Shown: positions 6,884 through 12,649 of the stretch, one piece after another
Layout of the letters: the number at the start of each line of letters is the position of its first letter
How positions within the stretch are numbered: position 1 is the stretch's first letter
Assembly (NCBI GenBank): GCA_937901915.1
Contig: CALGUD010000083.1
Span: 1-13,029, forward strand
Reading direction: 5' to 3'
Source: an uncultured Flavobacteriaceae bacterium
GTDB taxonomy: Bacteria > Bacteroidota > Bacteroidia > Flavobacteriales > Flavobacteriaceae
DNA length: 13,029 nt
Made by a program: the position numbers and the translations under genes
The notes under the pieces: generated by a model
What the model was told of the DNA's origin: nothing
The model's input: only the letters and a program-made list of their open reading frames with translations
The model's database searches: none

Positions 6884-7015
6884 ATTTAGGATTTGAGGAT
6901 CAGATTAATTTTTCTAATCAGATAAAGCTATATTTATAATTTTTAATTATAAAGGTTGTTCCTGTTTCTACCCGATTGAAATCATTAATAGTAACCCTAA
7001 ATCCTAAATCATCAT
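6883..7015. repeat. Convergent gap with inverted repeat of heptad-like words
   Basis: GATTTAGGATTT at 6883-6894 recurs as its exact reverse complement AAATCCTAAATC at 6999-7010, giving a 12-bp inverted pair about 104 bp apart. Both arms are part of 7-bp word runs: GATTTAG then GATTTGA on the left, CCCTAAA (6995-7001) then TCCTAAA (7002-7008) on the right. The region lies between two convergent genes and probably ends both transcripts. Confidence 0.5.
6899..6923. terminator. Hairpin between convergent usp and exbD genes
   Basis: ATCAGATTA (6899-6907) and TAATCAGAT (6915-6923) form a 9-bp stem with one A-A mismatch and a 7-nt T-rich loop, starting 16 bp after the stress-protein stop. It is AT-rich and weak. 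A second purely A/T hairpin, TTTATAATT-ttt-AATTATAAA, follows at 6933-6953. Confidence 0.4.
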
Positions 7016-7017
7016 AA

Positions 7018-7563
7018 TTAATTTGCCTCTGCTTCAGAAATGATTTGCGGGTATGCTTTTATTACTGATTTCAGCTCAGCTTCAGTTAATTCATCCAAAT
7101 CTCTATCATACTTTTTTACAGCATACTCTCTGCGTAGTTCATTGTAACTTTCCATTAGTATATTCTGAATCGTTATAAAAGATTTATAAGAGGCTTCACG
7201 GTCTGTTCGCAAAGAAAGTACAGCCCTTTGTGGATTATCCGATCCATTTGGTAATTCCGTACCATTGCAATAGCCGCAATTTCCATCGCCGTTGTTGTCA
7301 ATAAACTGTTTTACTATCTCTTTTAGATCGGGGGTTGAAATAAGCTTTTCCTGAACCATCAATTCATTGTTTTTCCCTAATGAAATTCGCAGTATGTTAT
7401 TTTCAGTGAGATTTGATGAACAATCCTGGCATTCCGGTGGTAACTTTTGATTTATGCCCATATCGGTTTCTATAGTCGTGCTAACCAAAAAGAAAATGAG
7501 TAGCAAAAATGCAATGTCAGCCATGGAACCTGCATTTACGGGATTTTGAGATGAAGTTTTCAT
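7018..7563 (-). CDS. exbD: ExbD/TolR-family biopolymer transport protein
   Basis: A 181-residue inner-membrane protein. One transmembrane helix (about 15-30) lies in 'NAGSMADIAFLLLIFFLVSTTIETDMGI'. D16 in 'MADIAF' is the position of the proton-channel aspartate of ExbD/TolR. Residues 33-181 are periplasmic. With ExbB and TonB, ExbD couples the proton gradient to outer-membrane receptors. Four cysteines sit in two CxxC pairs (C45-C48, C96-C99) around an acidic 'NNGDG' loop, as I recall from flavobacterial homologues but not from E. coli ExbD. The C-terminal tail is longer than in E. coli ExbD (141). No exbB/tolQ, second exbD or tonB is adjacent, although these normally form an operon; here it is flanked by repeats and a convergent gene. 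Confidence 0.9.
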   Translation of the reverse strand: MKTSSQNPVNAGSMADIAFLLLIFFLVSTTIETDMGINQKLPPECQDCSSNLTENNILRISLGKNNELMVQEKLISTPDLKEIVKQFIDNNGDGNCGYCNGTELPNGSDNPQRAVLSLRTDREASYKSFITIQNILMESYNELRREYAVKKYDRDLDELTEAELKSVIKAYPQIISEAEAN

Positions 7564-7662
7564 AATAATAGAGTTTTAAATGTTAATGTTAATTTTTTTA
7601 ACACAATTTTAATGCCACATTATTACGAGTTATGAGTTGTATGATGTACATTCCATGACTTA

Positions 7663-7697
7663 AGTCTTAAGATACAAGACGCAAGATTCAAGACCCA
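7663..7697. repeat. Heptad array, AGAYNCA type (5 units)
   Basis: Five in-phase 7-bp units. The last four all fit AGA-Y-N-C-A (for example AGATACA at 7670 and AGACCCA at 7691), and the first, AGTCTTA, is a diverged copy. It uses the same AGA opening as the large array at 8050-8161 but lies about 350 bp away and in a different phase. Confidence 0.7.
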
Positions 7698-7791
7698 GGA
7701 CTAAAACTAATTGCTTAAAATTAACCAACAATACTAAGCTACTACACAATATTCGTGAATTACGATTTTTGTACGTCCCTGAATAGCTCTC

Positions 7792-7818
7792 CGGTGGCTG
7801 AGGCTCTCGAAGCCACCG
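7792..7818. repeat. REP-like palindrome
   Basis: CGGTGGCT (7792-7799) and AGCCACCG (7811-7818) are a perfect 8-bp inverted repeat. Inside, GAG (7800-7802) and CTC (7806-7808) can pair, leaving a GA bulge. The core reads CTGAG-..-CTCGAAG. From memory this resembles the small CTGAG/TCGAAG palindromes scattered between genes in many Bacteroidota. It is GC-rich compared with its surroundings, as expected for a dispersed element. Confidence 0.6.
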
Positions 7819-7849
7819 ATAAGGAAAAAGTTGCCAATTACACGATAAC

Positions 7850-7891
7850 AAATCCCAAATCCCAAATTCCAATTAAGAATGCAGAATTTTG
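7850..7891. repeat. Heptad array, AAATCCC / AATNNNG type (6 units)
   Basis: Six in-phase 7-bp words. AAATCCC occurs twice (7850, 7857) and then AAATTCC. Three more keep AAT at the start and G at the end (AATTAAG, AATGCAG, AATTTTG). The array seems to drift from one word family to another without losing the 7-bp phase. Confidence 0.62.
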
Positions 7892-7905
7892 TGTATGATG
7901 GAGGT

Positions 7906-7926
7906 CCGATGACCGGTGACGGATGC
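7906..7926. repeat. Heptad array, CCGRTGA type, copy 1 (3 units)
   Basis: Three in-phase units: CCGATGA, CCGGTGA and the related CGGATGC. It is GC-rich compared with its neighbours. It shares the 13-bp string GATGACCGGTGAC (7908-7920) with the copy at 8002-8014. Confidence 0.6.
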
Positions 7927-7927
7927 T

Positions 7928-7990
7928 GATTTAAGATTGAAAATTCCAAATCCCAAAAACCCAAACCCAAGCTCCAAAACCCAAACTTTC
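7928..7990. repeat. Heptad array, AANYCCA type (about 9 units)
   Basis: About nine 7-bp words from GATTTAA (7928) through AATTCCA, AATCCCA and two AAACCCA to AACTTTC (7984). One unit is shifted by one base inside its word, but the overall 7-bp phase holds. It lies between the two CCGRTGA arrays and resembles the AAATCCC array at 7850. Confidence 0.6.
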
Positions 7991-7999
7991 TAATGTTTC

Positions 8000-8027
8000 C
8001 GGATGACCGGTGACCGATGTCGGATGT
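8000..8027. repeat. Heptad array, CCGRTGA type, copy 2 (4 units)
   Basis: Four in-phase units: CGGATGA (8000), CCGGTGA (8007), CCGATGT (8014), CGGATGT (8021). Words vary at the same positions as in copy 1 at 7906, about 94 bp upstream. The pair of copies encloses the AANYCCA array. Confidence 0.68.
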
Positions 8028-8049
8028 GGGAATTATGAACAGCAACTAA

Positions 8050-8161
8050 AGACCAAAGAGGTAAGAGGCAAGACAAAAGAGAAAAGAAAATAGAGAAGAG
8101 AGAAGAGAAAAAAGAAAAAAGAAAAAAGAGAATAGAGGCAAGATATAAGACCGAAGATGGC
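8050..8161. repeat. Large heptad array, 16 units of AGANNNN
   Basis: Sixteen consecutive 7-bp units run from AGACCAA (8050) to AGATGGC (8155) with no insertion or deletion. All sixteen begin with AGA. Position 4 is A, G, C or T. Positions 5 and 6 vary, and position 7 is A in eleven units. The centre (8106-8126) is three identical AGAAAAA units; the outer units are more diverse, and AGAGGCA occurs once near each end (8064, 8134). Read on the minus strand, the direction of the neighbouring genes, it is a pyrimidine-rich TCT-heptad tract. Confidence 0.85.
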
Positions 8162-8204
8162 CAATTCTTTAAGCCAATAACATAGAAACACAATCTAACT
8201 ACTC

Positions 8205-8236
8205 CGATTCAACGATTCAACGATTACACGATTAAA
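8205..8236. repeat. Octad array, CGATTNAA type (4 units)
   Basis: Four in-phase 8-bp units: CGATTCAA at 8205 and 8213, CGATTACA at 8221 and CGATTAAA at 8229. CGATT is invariant and the last three bases vary. The period is 8, not 7 as in the arrays to the left. Confidence 0.72.
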
Positions 8237-8257
8237 CATAAATTTAAAGCCCCAAAC

Positions 8258-8305
8258 CAATAACTCAATAACCCAATAACATAATAACTCAATACCCCAA
8301 TACCC
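8258..8305. repeat. Octad array, CAATAACC type (6 units)
   Basis: Six in-phase 8-bp units end 14 bp from the stop codon of the TonB receptor. They include CAATAACT (8258), CAATAACC (8266), TAATAACT (8282) and CAATACCC twice (8290, 8298). On the minus strand the consensus is GGTTATTG/GGGTATTG. Confidence 0.72.
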
Positions 8306-8319
8306 ATTAACTTCCAACA

Positions 8320-10641
8320 TCAAAACTCTATCCTATAATTGAAAATAGGGATCAGGCTTAACTGGTATTCAGTTTCAAGCATTTGACTCTCTGGATTGTA
8401 AAACTGATCAAATATATTATCCCTGTTCGTTGCATTTTGAACATCTAATGAAATAATATGTGCAACTTTTGGCCTGTTAATCCTGTAATATATACTGGCA
8501 TCCAAACGGAAATAGTCTTCAAACTGGACGGTGTTTCTTTCGTCTTGGAGAAACGTTACATTGCCTGATTCATTAAATTCTTCCATATCGGTTGGAGTAC
8601 CTCGTTTACCGCCGTTTGAAAGTGCTTTAGCATTCACTCCAATAATGTTATTATTATTTCTGCCCACTGTGAATTCTTTACCACCCACCACACTGATAGT
8701 ATGATTAAAATTATACCTGCTGTTATACCATTTACCATCAGCGGCTTTGTATTTAGAATCAAAAAGGGAGGCCGTAGCAAGAAAGTAATACTGATCTGAG
8801 AAAAACTTTTCAAATGTAAATTCAACTCCATAGGTTCTTCCTACACCAGTATCTGTTAACTCCTGGTTTAAAAATTCACCATTTATAAAAGACCCTGTGT
8901 AAGACGGATCAGAAGCAATTGCTACTTTGTTTAAATCCTGATAATAGACTTCAATTTTAATATGTCCGTTTTTAATAACTCTCCAGTCATAACCTACTAT
9001 ATAATGAGCTGCCCGCATAAGTTTAATATTTTTATTGGGGGTAGAAGTAGCTTCATCATTACTAACCTCTACAAAATATTGACTGAGTGGCATTCGGCGG
9101 GAATGAAAACCAATTCCCGCGCTCAATGTATGTTTTGCATTTATTTGGTATTCAATTCCAGCCCGCGGTTCAATAACAAAATCTTCATTCACAGAAAAAT
9201 AGGTGCCGTGTAAGCCAAATGTAGATGATAATTTATTACTTATTTTATATTTAGCCTGTGAAAAAAACTGGGTCATAACCCCGTTCCCTTTTTCACTCAC
9301 ATTAATGTCAGACTCTTCATTGAAAGTTTCTCCACTAAAAACATTATAATTCAGAAAGCTGGAAACCACACCGGATTTTAAGGTGGTTTTGGCATTCAGT
9401 TTCTTTGTATAACTTAAACTGAACCGGAGTGCATTGTTTTTTTGAATGTTCCTTTCAGTATACAGATCATTAGTGTTGATATTGGTTATTGAAGTATCGT
9501 CATCACTTTTATTTCCGGAAAATGACAATACGGCATCCAGCGTACTGTTGTTAGTAAAGAAATGTTTTAAATTTATACCCGTCATGTAAGTATCAGACTC
9601 AAAAACCTGATTTTCAACAAAATTTTCATTTATTTGCTCGGCATTTTCTTCATTGTCTTCACTAATACCCCCAATTCCCCAAACAGATAAATTTGTTTTA
9701 ATTCCCAAAGGCAGGTTTACTTTAAAAGAAAGATCCTGAAATGTAGGCACGCTTCCTTCTGACACTTCAATAAATTCATTCAGCAATGTAAGGGTAGAGT
9801 AGCGGTAATTAATTAAATATGAGCCGCCATAGTTCTTACTGAAAGGCCCTTCCAGGGACAAATCGGTACCTAAAATTCCCAATTGAAATGCATACTCTCC
9901 TTTTTCTGAATTGCCGTTTCTCAGGTTTATGTCGAACACTCCGGAGAGGGCATTGCCATATTCGGCAGGAAAGGCCCCTGTAAAGAAATCAGATTTTCCA
10001 AGCATATTAGTGCTCAATAAACTTATTGCACCCGGTGAACTACCTTCTTCAGAAAAATGGTTTGGATCCGGAACTTCAACGCCTTCTATTCTCCATAATA
10101 ATTGATTTGGGCCATTACCCCGGATTACTATTTCATTGGTAGTATCATCGGAATTTGATACACCGGGTAATGAAACCGCCATCCGGCTGGGGTCACTGAT
10201 ACTGGCTGGAAAACGCTTGGTTTCTTCTACACTGAATGATCGGGCACTTACAGTGGCCAATGCATTGTTTGGCCTGATGTTATCAGTAGGAGGGGACAAA
10301 ACAACTTCGTCCAGTTGCTCAAAGGATTCCTCAAGGCGTATAACAAGGTTTATTTCTTTTCCCGAACCCACAAGAACTTCAGAGATAAAGTTTTCTTCAT
10401 ACCCCAGATAACTAAACAGGAATGATTGTCTGCCTACAGGAACATTTTCCAGCCTGAATATACCTTGTTCATCTGTAATAGTACCGTTTGTAGGGGTTAT
10501 ATTCAAAAGAGTTACAGTAGCTCCCGGTAAGGGGGCATCGGTTGCTGCGTCTATTACTTTACCTTTTACCGTTTGTGTAAGCGTTTGTGCATTTAGGCAA
10601 ACCGATATCAGGAATACAATTAGATATAATATTCTTTTCAT
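8320..10641 (-). CDS. TonB-dependent outer-membrane receptor with carboxypeptidase-regulatory-like domain
   Basis: A 773-residue outer-membrane receptor. Residues 1-18 are a Sec signal peptide ('LISVCLNAQ'). Residues 24-105 are a carboxypeptidase-regulatory-like beta-sandwich ('VKGKVIDAATDAPLPGATVTL', 'GIFRLENVPVGRQSFLFSYLGYEE'). A TonB-box-like 'LDEVVLSP' follows (110-117), then a plug domain (about 130-242: 'EIVIRGNGPNQLLWRIEGVEVPDPNHF', 'GKSDFFTGAFPAEYGNALSGVFDINLRNG') and a 22-strand-type barrel ending in the terminal aromatic of 'IFNYRIEF'. It is at the short end for a Bacteroidota receptor of this kind. No SusD-like gene is adjacent, so a glycan role is not indicated; the substrate is unknown. 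It lies 185 bp downstream of the small beta-barrel gene on the same strand. Confidence 0.92.
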   Translation of the reverse strand: MKRILYLIVFLISVCLNAQTLTQTVKGKVIDAATDAPLPGATVTLLNITPTNGTITDEQGIFRLENVPVGRQSFLFSYLGYEENFISEVLVGSGKEINLVIRLEESFEQLDEVVLSPPTDNIRPNNALATVSARSFSVEETKRFPASISDPSRMAVSLPGVSNSDDTTNEIVIRGNGPNQLLWRIEGVEVPDPNHFSEEGSSPGAISLLSTNMLGKSDFFTGAFPAEYGNALSGVFDINLRNGNSEKGEYAFQLGILGTDLSLEGPFSKNYGGSYLINYRYSTLTLLNEFIEVSEGSVPTFQDLSFKVNLPLGIKTNLSVWGIGGISEDNEENAEQINENFVENQVFESDTYMTGINLKHFFTNNSTLDAVLSFSGNKSDDDTSITNINTNDLYTERNIQKNNALRFSLSYTKKLNAKTTLKSGVVSSFLNYNVFSGETFNEESDINVSEKGNGVMTQFFSQAKYKISNKLSSTFGLHGTYFSVNEDFVIEPRAGIEYQINAKHTLSAGIGFHSRRMPLSQYFVEVSNDEATSTPNKNIKLMRAAHYIVGYDWRVIKNGHIKIEVYYQDLNKVAIASDPSYTGSFINGEFLNQELTDTGVGRTYGVEFTFEKFFSDQYYFLATASLFDSKYKAADGKWYNSRYNFNHTISVVGGKEFTVGRNNNNIIGVNAKALSNGGKRGTPTDMEEFNESGNVTFLQDERNTVQFEDYFRLDASIYYRINRPKVAHIISLDVQNATNRDNIFDQFYNPESQMLETEYQLSLIPIFNYRIEF

Positions 10642-10687
10642 TGTATTTATCTTTAATTATTTAATTAATTTTTGAAGAATAATTTTA

Positions 10688-10713
10688 TTGACTGGTTATG
10701 GAGATCCAGTTAA
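10688..10713. other. Small inverted repeat upstream of the TonB receptor gene
   Basis: TTGACTGG (10688-10695) and CCAGTTAA (10706-10713) form an 8-bp stem with one wobble position and a 10-nt loop, about 47 bp before the receptor start codon. It could be an operator or a leader hairpin. I found no TAnnTTTG promoter on the minus strand in the 185-bp gap 10642-10826. Confidence 0.3.
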
Positions 10714-10826
10714 AATGTACAGATGAATATTTATTTTTAGTTTTAATGTAAACTTTGTTGTCCTTTGAAAAAACAAGTAAAGTATTGATCGTTTCCCGGG
10801 AATTTTTGCGAGTAATGGCTGTTTTA

Positions 10827-11492
10827 CTAATCTTCATTTATATTTTTTTTATACCGATTTCTACCCAAATTAAAGACTCCAATTTTAATACCCACCCCAG
10901 CCGAAAATCCATTAATACTTTTTATTTGATTGGGATTCAATTCCAGCTTTGTGGATATTCTATATTTAACCCCGGCTTCTAATTGTACATAGCGGGAGAG
11001 ATTGTAAAGTAAGTTGACACCGGGTTCGACTAAAAAAAATGAATCCCAGTCTACAAAACGAGGTTCTCCATTCTGGTTTGCCTCCCTGTAGTCGTCTTTT
11101 GCAAAACCGGCGCCCCCAAAACCCAAAAACACAGGAAAACCAAGACTTACTTTAGATTTTCCAAATAGAATAGGTTCTATATGAATACCACCATATCCGC
11201 CAAGTAAGTCACTGTTCTCATTTGTAAATTCTGATAAATAATTTCTTGAATATAATCCTCCACCAGCAAAGCCGATCTCAAGTTTCCTATTGGCAATATA
11301 TGCTAATTTAAATCCCATTATGTATGTATTCTTACCGTTTATTTCCCCAAAATATGTTGTTGCACCGGCATACACACCATGTACCACATTTTTGCGGTCA
11401 TTAAACTCAATATAATCCTCATTTTCCTGGGAAAGTAAACCCACAGGCAGAAGCATTAAAATAAATACAAGTATAAGTTTTGATTGATTCAT
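10827..11492 (-). CDS. Small outer-membrane beta-barrel protein (unidentified)
   Basis: A 221-residue exported protein. Residues 1-21 are a signal peptide ('LILVFILMLLPVGLLS') followed by an acidic start 'QENEDYIEFNDRKN'. The rest is a run of amphipathic beta-strands with many glycines and aromatics ('GVYAGATTYFGEINGKN', 'IMGFKLAYIANRKLEIGFAGGGLYSRNYL', 'LGFPVFLGFGGAGF', 'FFLVEPGVNLLYNLSRYVQLEAGVKYRIS'), as in 8-stranded OmpW/OmpX-sized barrels. It ends in 'GVGIKIGVFNLGRNRYKKNINED', so the last strand is followed by a charged tail. No specific family is recognised. It lies 62 bp downstream of the DUF4097-like gene on the same strand. This pairing of an adhesin-like exported protein and a small barrel is common in flavobacterial envelope operons. 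Confidence 0.72.
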   Translation of the reverse strand: MNQSKLILVFILMLLPVGLLSQENEDYIEFNDRKNVVHGVYAGATTYFGEINGKNTYIMGFKLAYIANRKLEIGFAGGGLYSRNYLSEFTNENSDLLGGYGGIHIEPILFGKSKVSLGFPVFLGFGGAGFAKDDYREANQNGEPRFVDWDSFFLVEPGVNLLYNLSRYVQLEAGVKYRISTKLELNPNQIKSINGFSAGVGIKIGVFNLGRNRYKKNINED

Positions 11493-11554
11493 TTTAGTGT
11501 TTTAATTATAATATATAGACAATTGTTTTTTCTGAAAGTTGCATTCTTTTACTT

Positions 11555-12649
11555 TTATTCTTCCTTTAAAATAACGATCCCTTTTTCGCCTGTCATTAAA
11601 AGTTTACCAAAAGGGGCTGTTCCATAGGTAGCATTAATAACCCTGATTTTTTTATTTTCATCTATTACATTTGTTTCGATATTTGAAAAGGATTTTGGAA
11701 TTCTGATAAGGCCTTGTTCCATAGTTATATTCAAATTAAAGGATACCCCAGTTATATTGATATTAATATCTGATGATTCTTGTTCAATATTTATAATCGG
11801 ATTTTTATTGTGAATTTTAGACACCACAAAATCGGTTATATGCATTGATAAGTTTATTTTATTAATGACATTATTTAATTTTATATCTGAAAAGCTCAAA
11901 TCACCACTAATATCAGTTACTTCTTCAATAATTACTTTATCCTTACTGGAATAAATCTCCAATTCAGTTACTTTTTCAATTTTCAGGGTGGTACCACTAC
12001 TTTTTATGCGAAGACTTTTCGCTTCATCCAAATCAACCTCTCCATTTTTTATATTCAAATTTGTGTAATCAATTGACTTCCCCCTTAATTTTCCAAACTT
12101 CATTTCAATATCTGCTTTTGTTATCGGATCATTAATCCACAGATCTCCGTGATGCAAATTAACATTTAGTTCCCCTTGCCAGTCGGCAATAATAATGTCT
12201 CCAAACTTATTATTTACTTCAATTTCTGCATTGTCAGGTAAATAAATAGTATAATCAATCTGTATGTTGCTTTCGTCAGGCTCAAAAGGGTTTACTTTAT
12301 TAAAATATCGGGATATGAAACCGGTGTTTTTATCTGATATTTCAGAAGTAATGCCTATAAAATCTCCTGCAGTTTTAATTTGAGGATTAATACGGTCTAA
12401 AAGATCCTTTGCATTTTCTCTTTTTTTATGCATGGCTTTTACATTTACCTTAATTGATATGGAATCTTTGTCCCAGCCATTAATAATAATGTTACCATAT
12501 TTACTTTCCATATACATTTCACCGGCATCGGTTAATGCGTATGTTTTTCCTAGGGACTTAGTAACTACTTCCTGAGCCGATAAAGTTTTTATTGAAACTA
12601 TGGCTATAAAAAGTAGTAGTATTTTTTTATAATATATATACATTTTCAT
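11555..12649 (-). CDS. Exported DUF4097-like (putative adhesin) protein
   Basis: A 364-residue exported protein. A signal peptide spans about 1-25 ('ILLLFIAIVSIKTLSA'). The mature part is almost entirely beta, with short repeated strand-turn units ('GNIIINGWDKDSISIKVNVKA', 'FGDIIIADWQGELNVNLHHGDLWINDPI', 'LNIKNGEVDLDEAKSLRIKSSGTTLKIEK'). This is the right-handed parallel beta-helix-like pattern of DUF4097/putative auto-transporter adhesin proteins of Bacteroidota. No catalytic motif is seen. Two in-frame ATGs occur at the start (12649 and 12643). The first overlaps the end of the upstream gene by 23 bp, so translation is likely coupled; AGG lies just before the first ATG and, at about 6 bp, before the second. 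Its context, after a membrane helical protein, points to a regulated envelope operon. Confidence 0.72.
   Translation of the reverse strand: MKMYIYYKKILLLFIAIVSIKTLSAQEVVTKSLGKTYALTDAGEMYMESKYGNIIINGWDKDSISIKVNVKAMHKKRENAKDLLDRINPQIKTAGDFIGITSEISDKNTGFISRYFNKVNPFEPDESNIQIDYTIYLPDNAEIEVNNKFGDIIIADWQGELNVNLHHGDLWINDPITKADIEMKFGKLRGKSIDYTNLNIKNGEVDLDEAKSLRIKSSGTTLKIEKVTELEIYSSKDKVIIEEVTDISGDLSFSDIKLNNVINKINLSMHITDFVVSKIHNKNPIINIEQESSDININITGVSFNLNITMEQGLIRIPKSFSNIETNVIDENKKIRVINATYGTAPFGKLLMTGEKGIVILKEE

Larger units (their letters stand above)
7564..8319. repeat. 756-bp gene-free region made of diverse 7- and 8-bp tandem arrays
   Basis: Between exbD and the TonB receptor I see no credible coding sequence. 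The open frames present encode low-complexity strings that merely follow the repeats. Most of the region consists of separate short-period arrays with different words, each listed on its own, plus one REP-like palindrome. The left 60 bp next to exbD are AT-rich, with an inverted TGTTAA-ttttt-TTAACA at 7587-7603, and may hold the exbD promoter, although no consensus match was found. Two short in-phase words TTACGAG and TTATGAG (7623-7636) begin the repeat zone. Confidence 0.8.

Noticed and set aside
8050..8161. CRISPR array
   Set aside because: The period is 7 bp, with no 25-35 bp repeat and no spacers of protospacer size, and no cas gene is in the window.
7660..8193. Open frames of 67-103 codons on the minus strand in the repeat region
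   Set aside because: Their translations are low-complexity strings dictated by the tandem words (for example runs of Ser, Phe and Leu over the purine tract), they overlap each other in different frames, and no domain is recognisable.
7623..8305. Diversity-generating retroelement or retron template region
   Set aside because: There is no reverse transcriptase gene, no TR/VR pair and no adenine-specific variation against a second copy within the window.
8962..10411. Several plus-strand frames of 64-91 codons
   Set aside because: All lie antisense inside the TonB receptor gene, whose domain order is intact from signal peptide to terminal aromatic.
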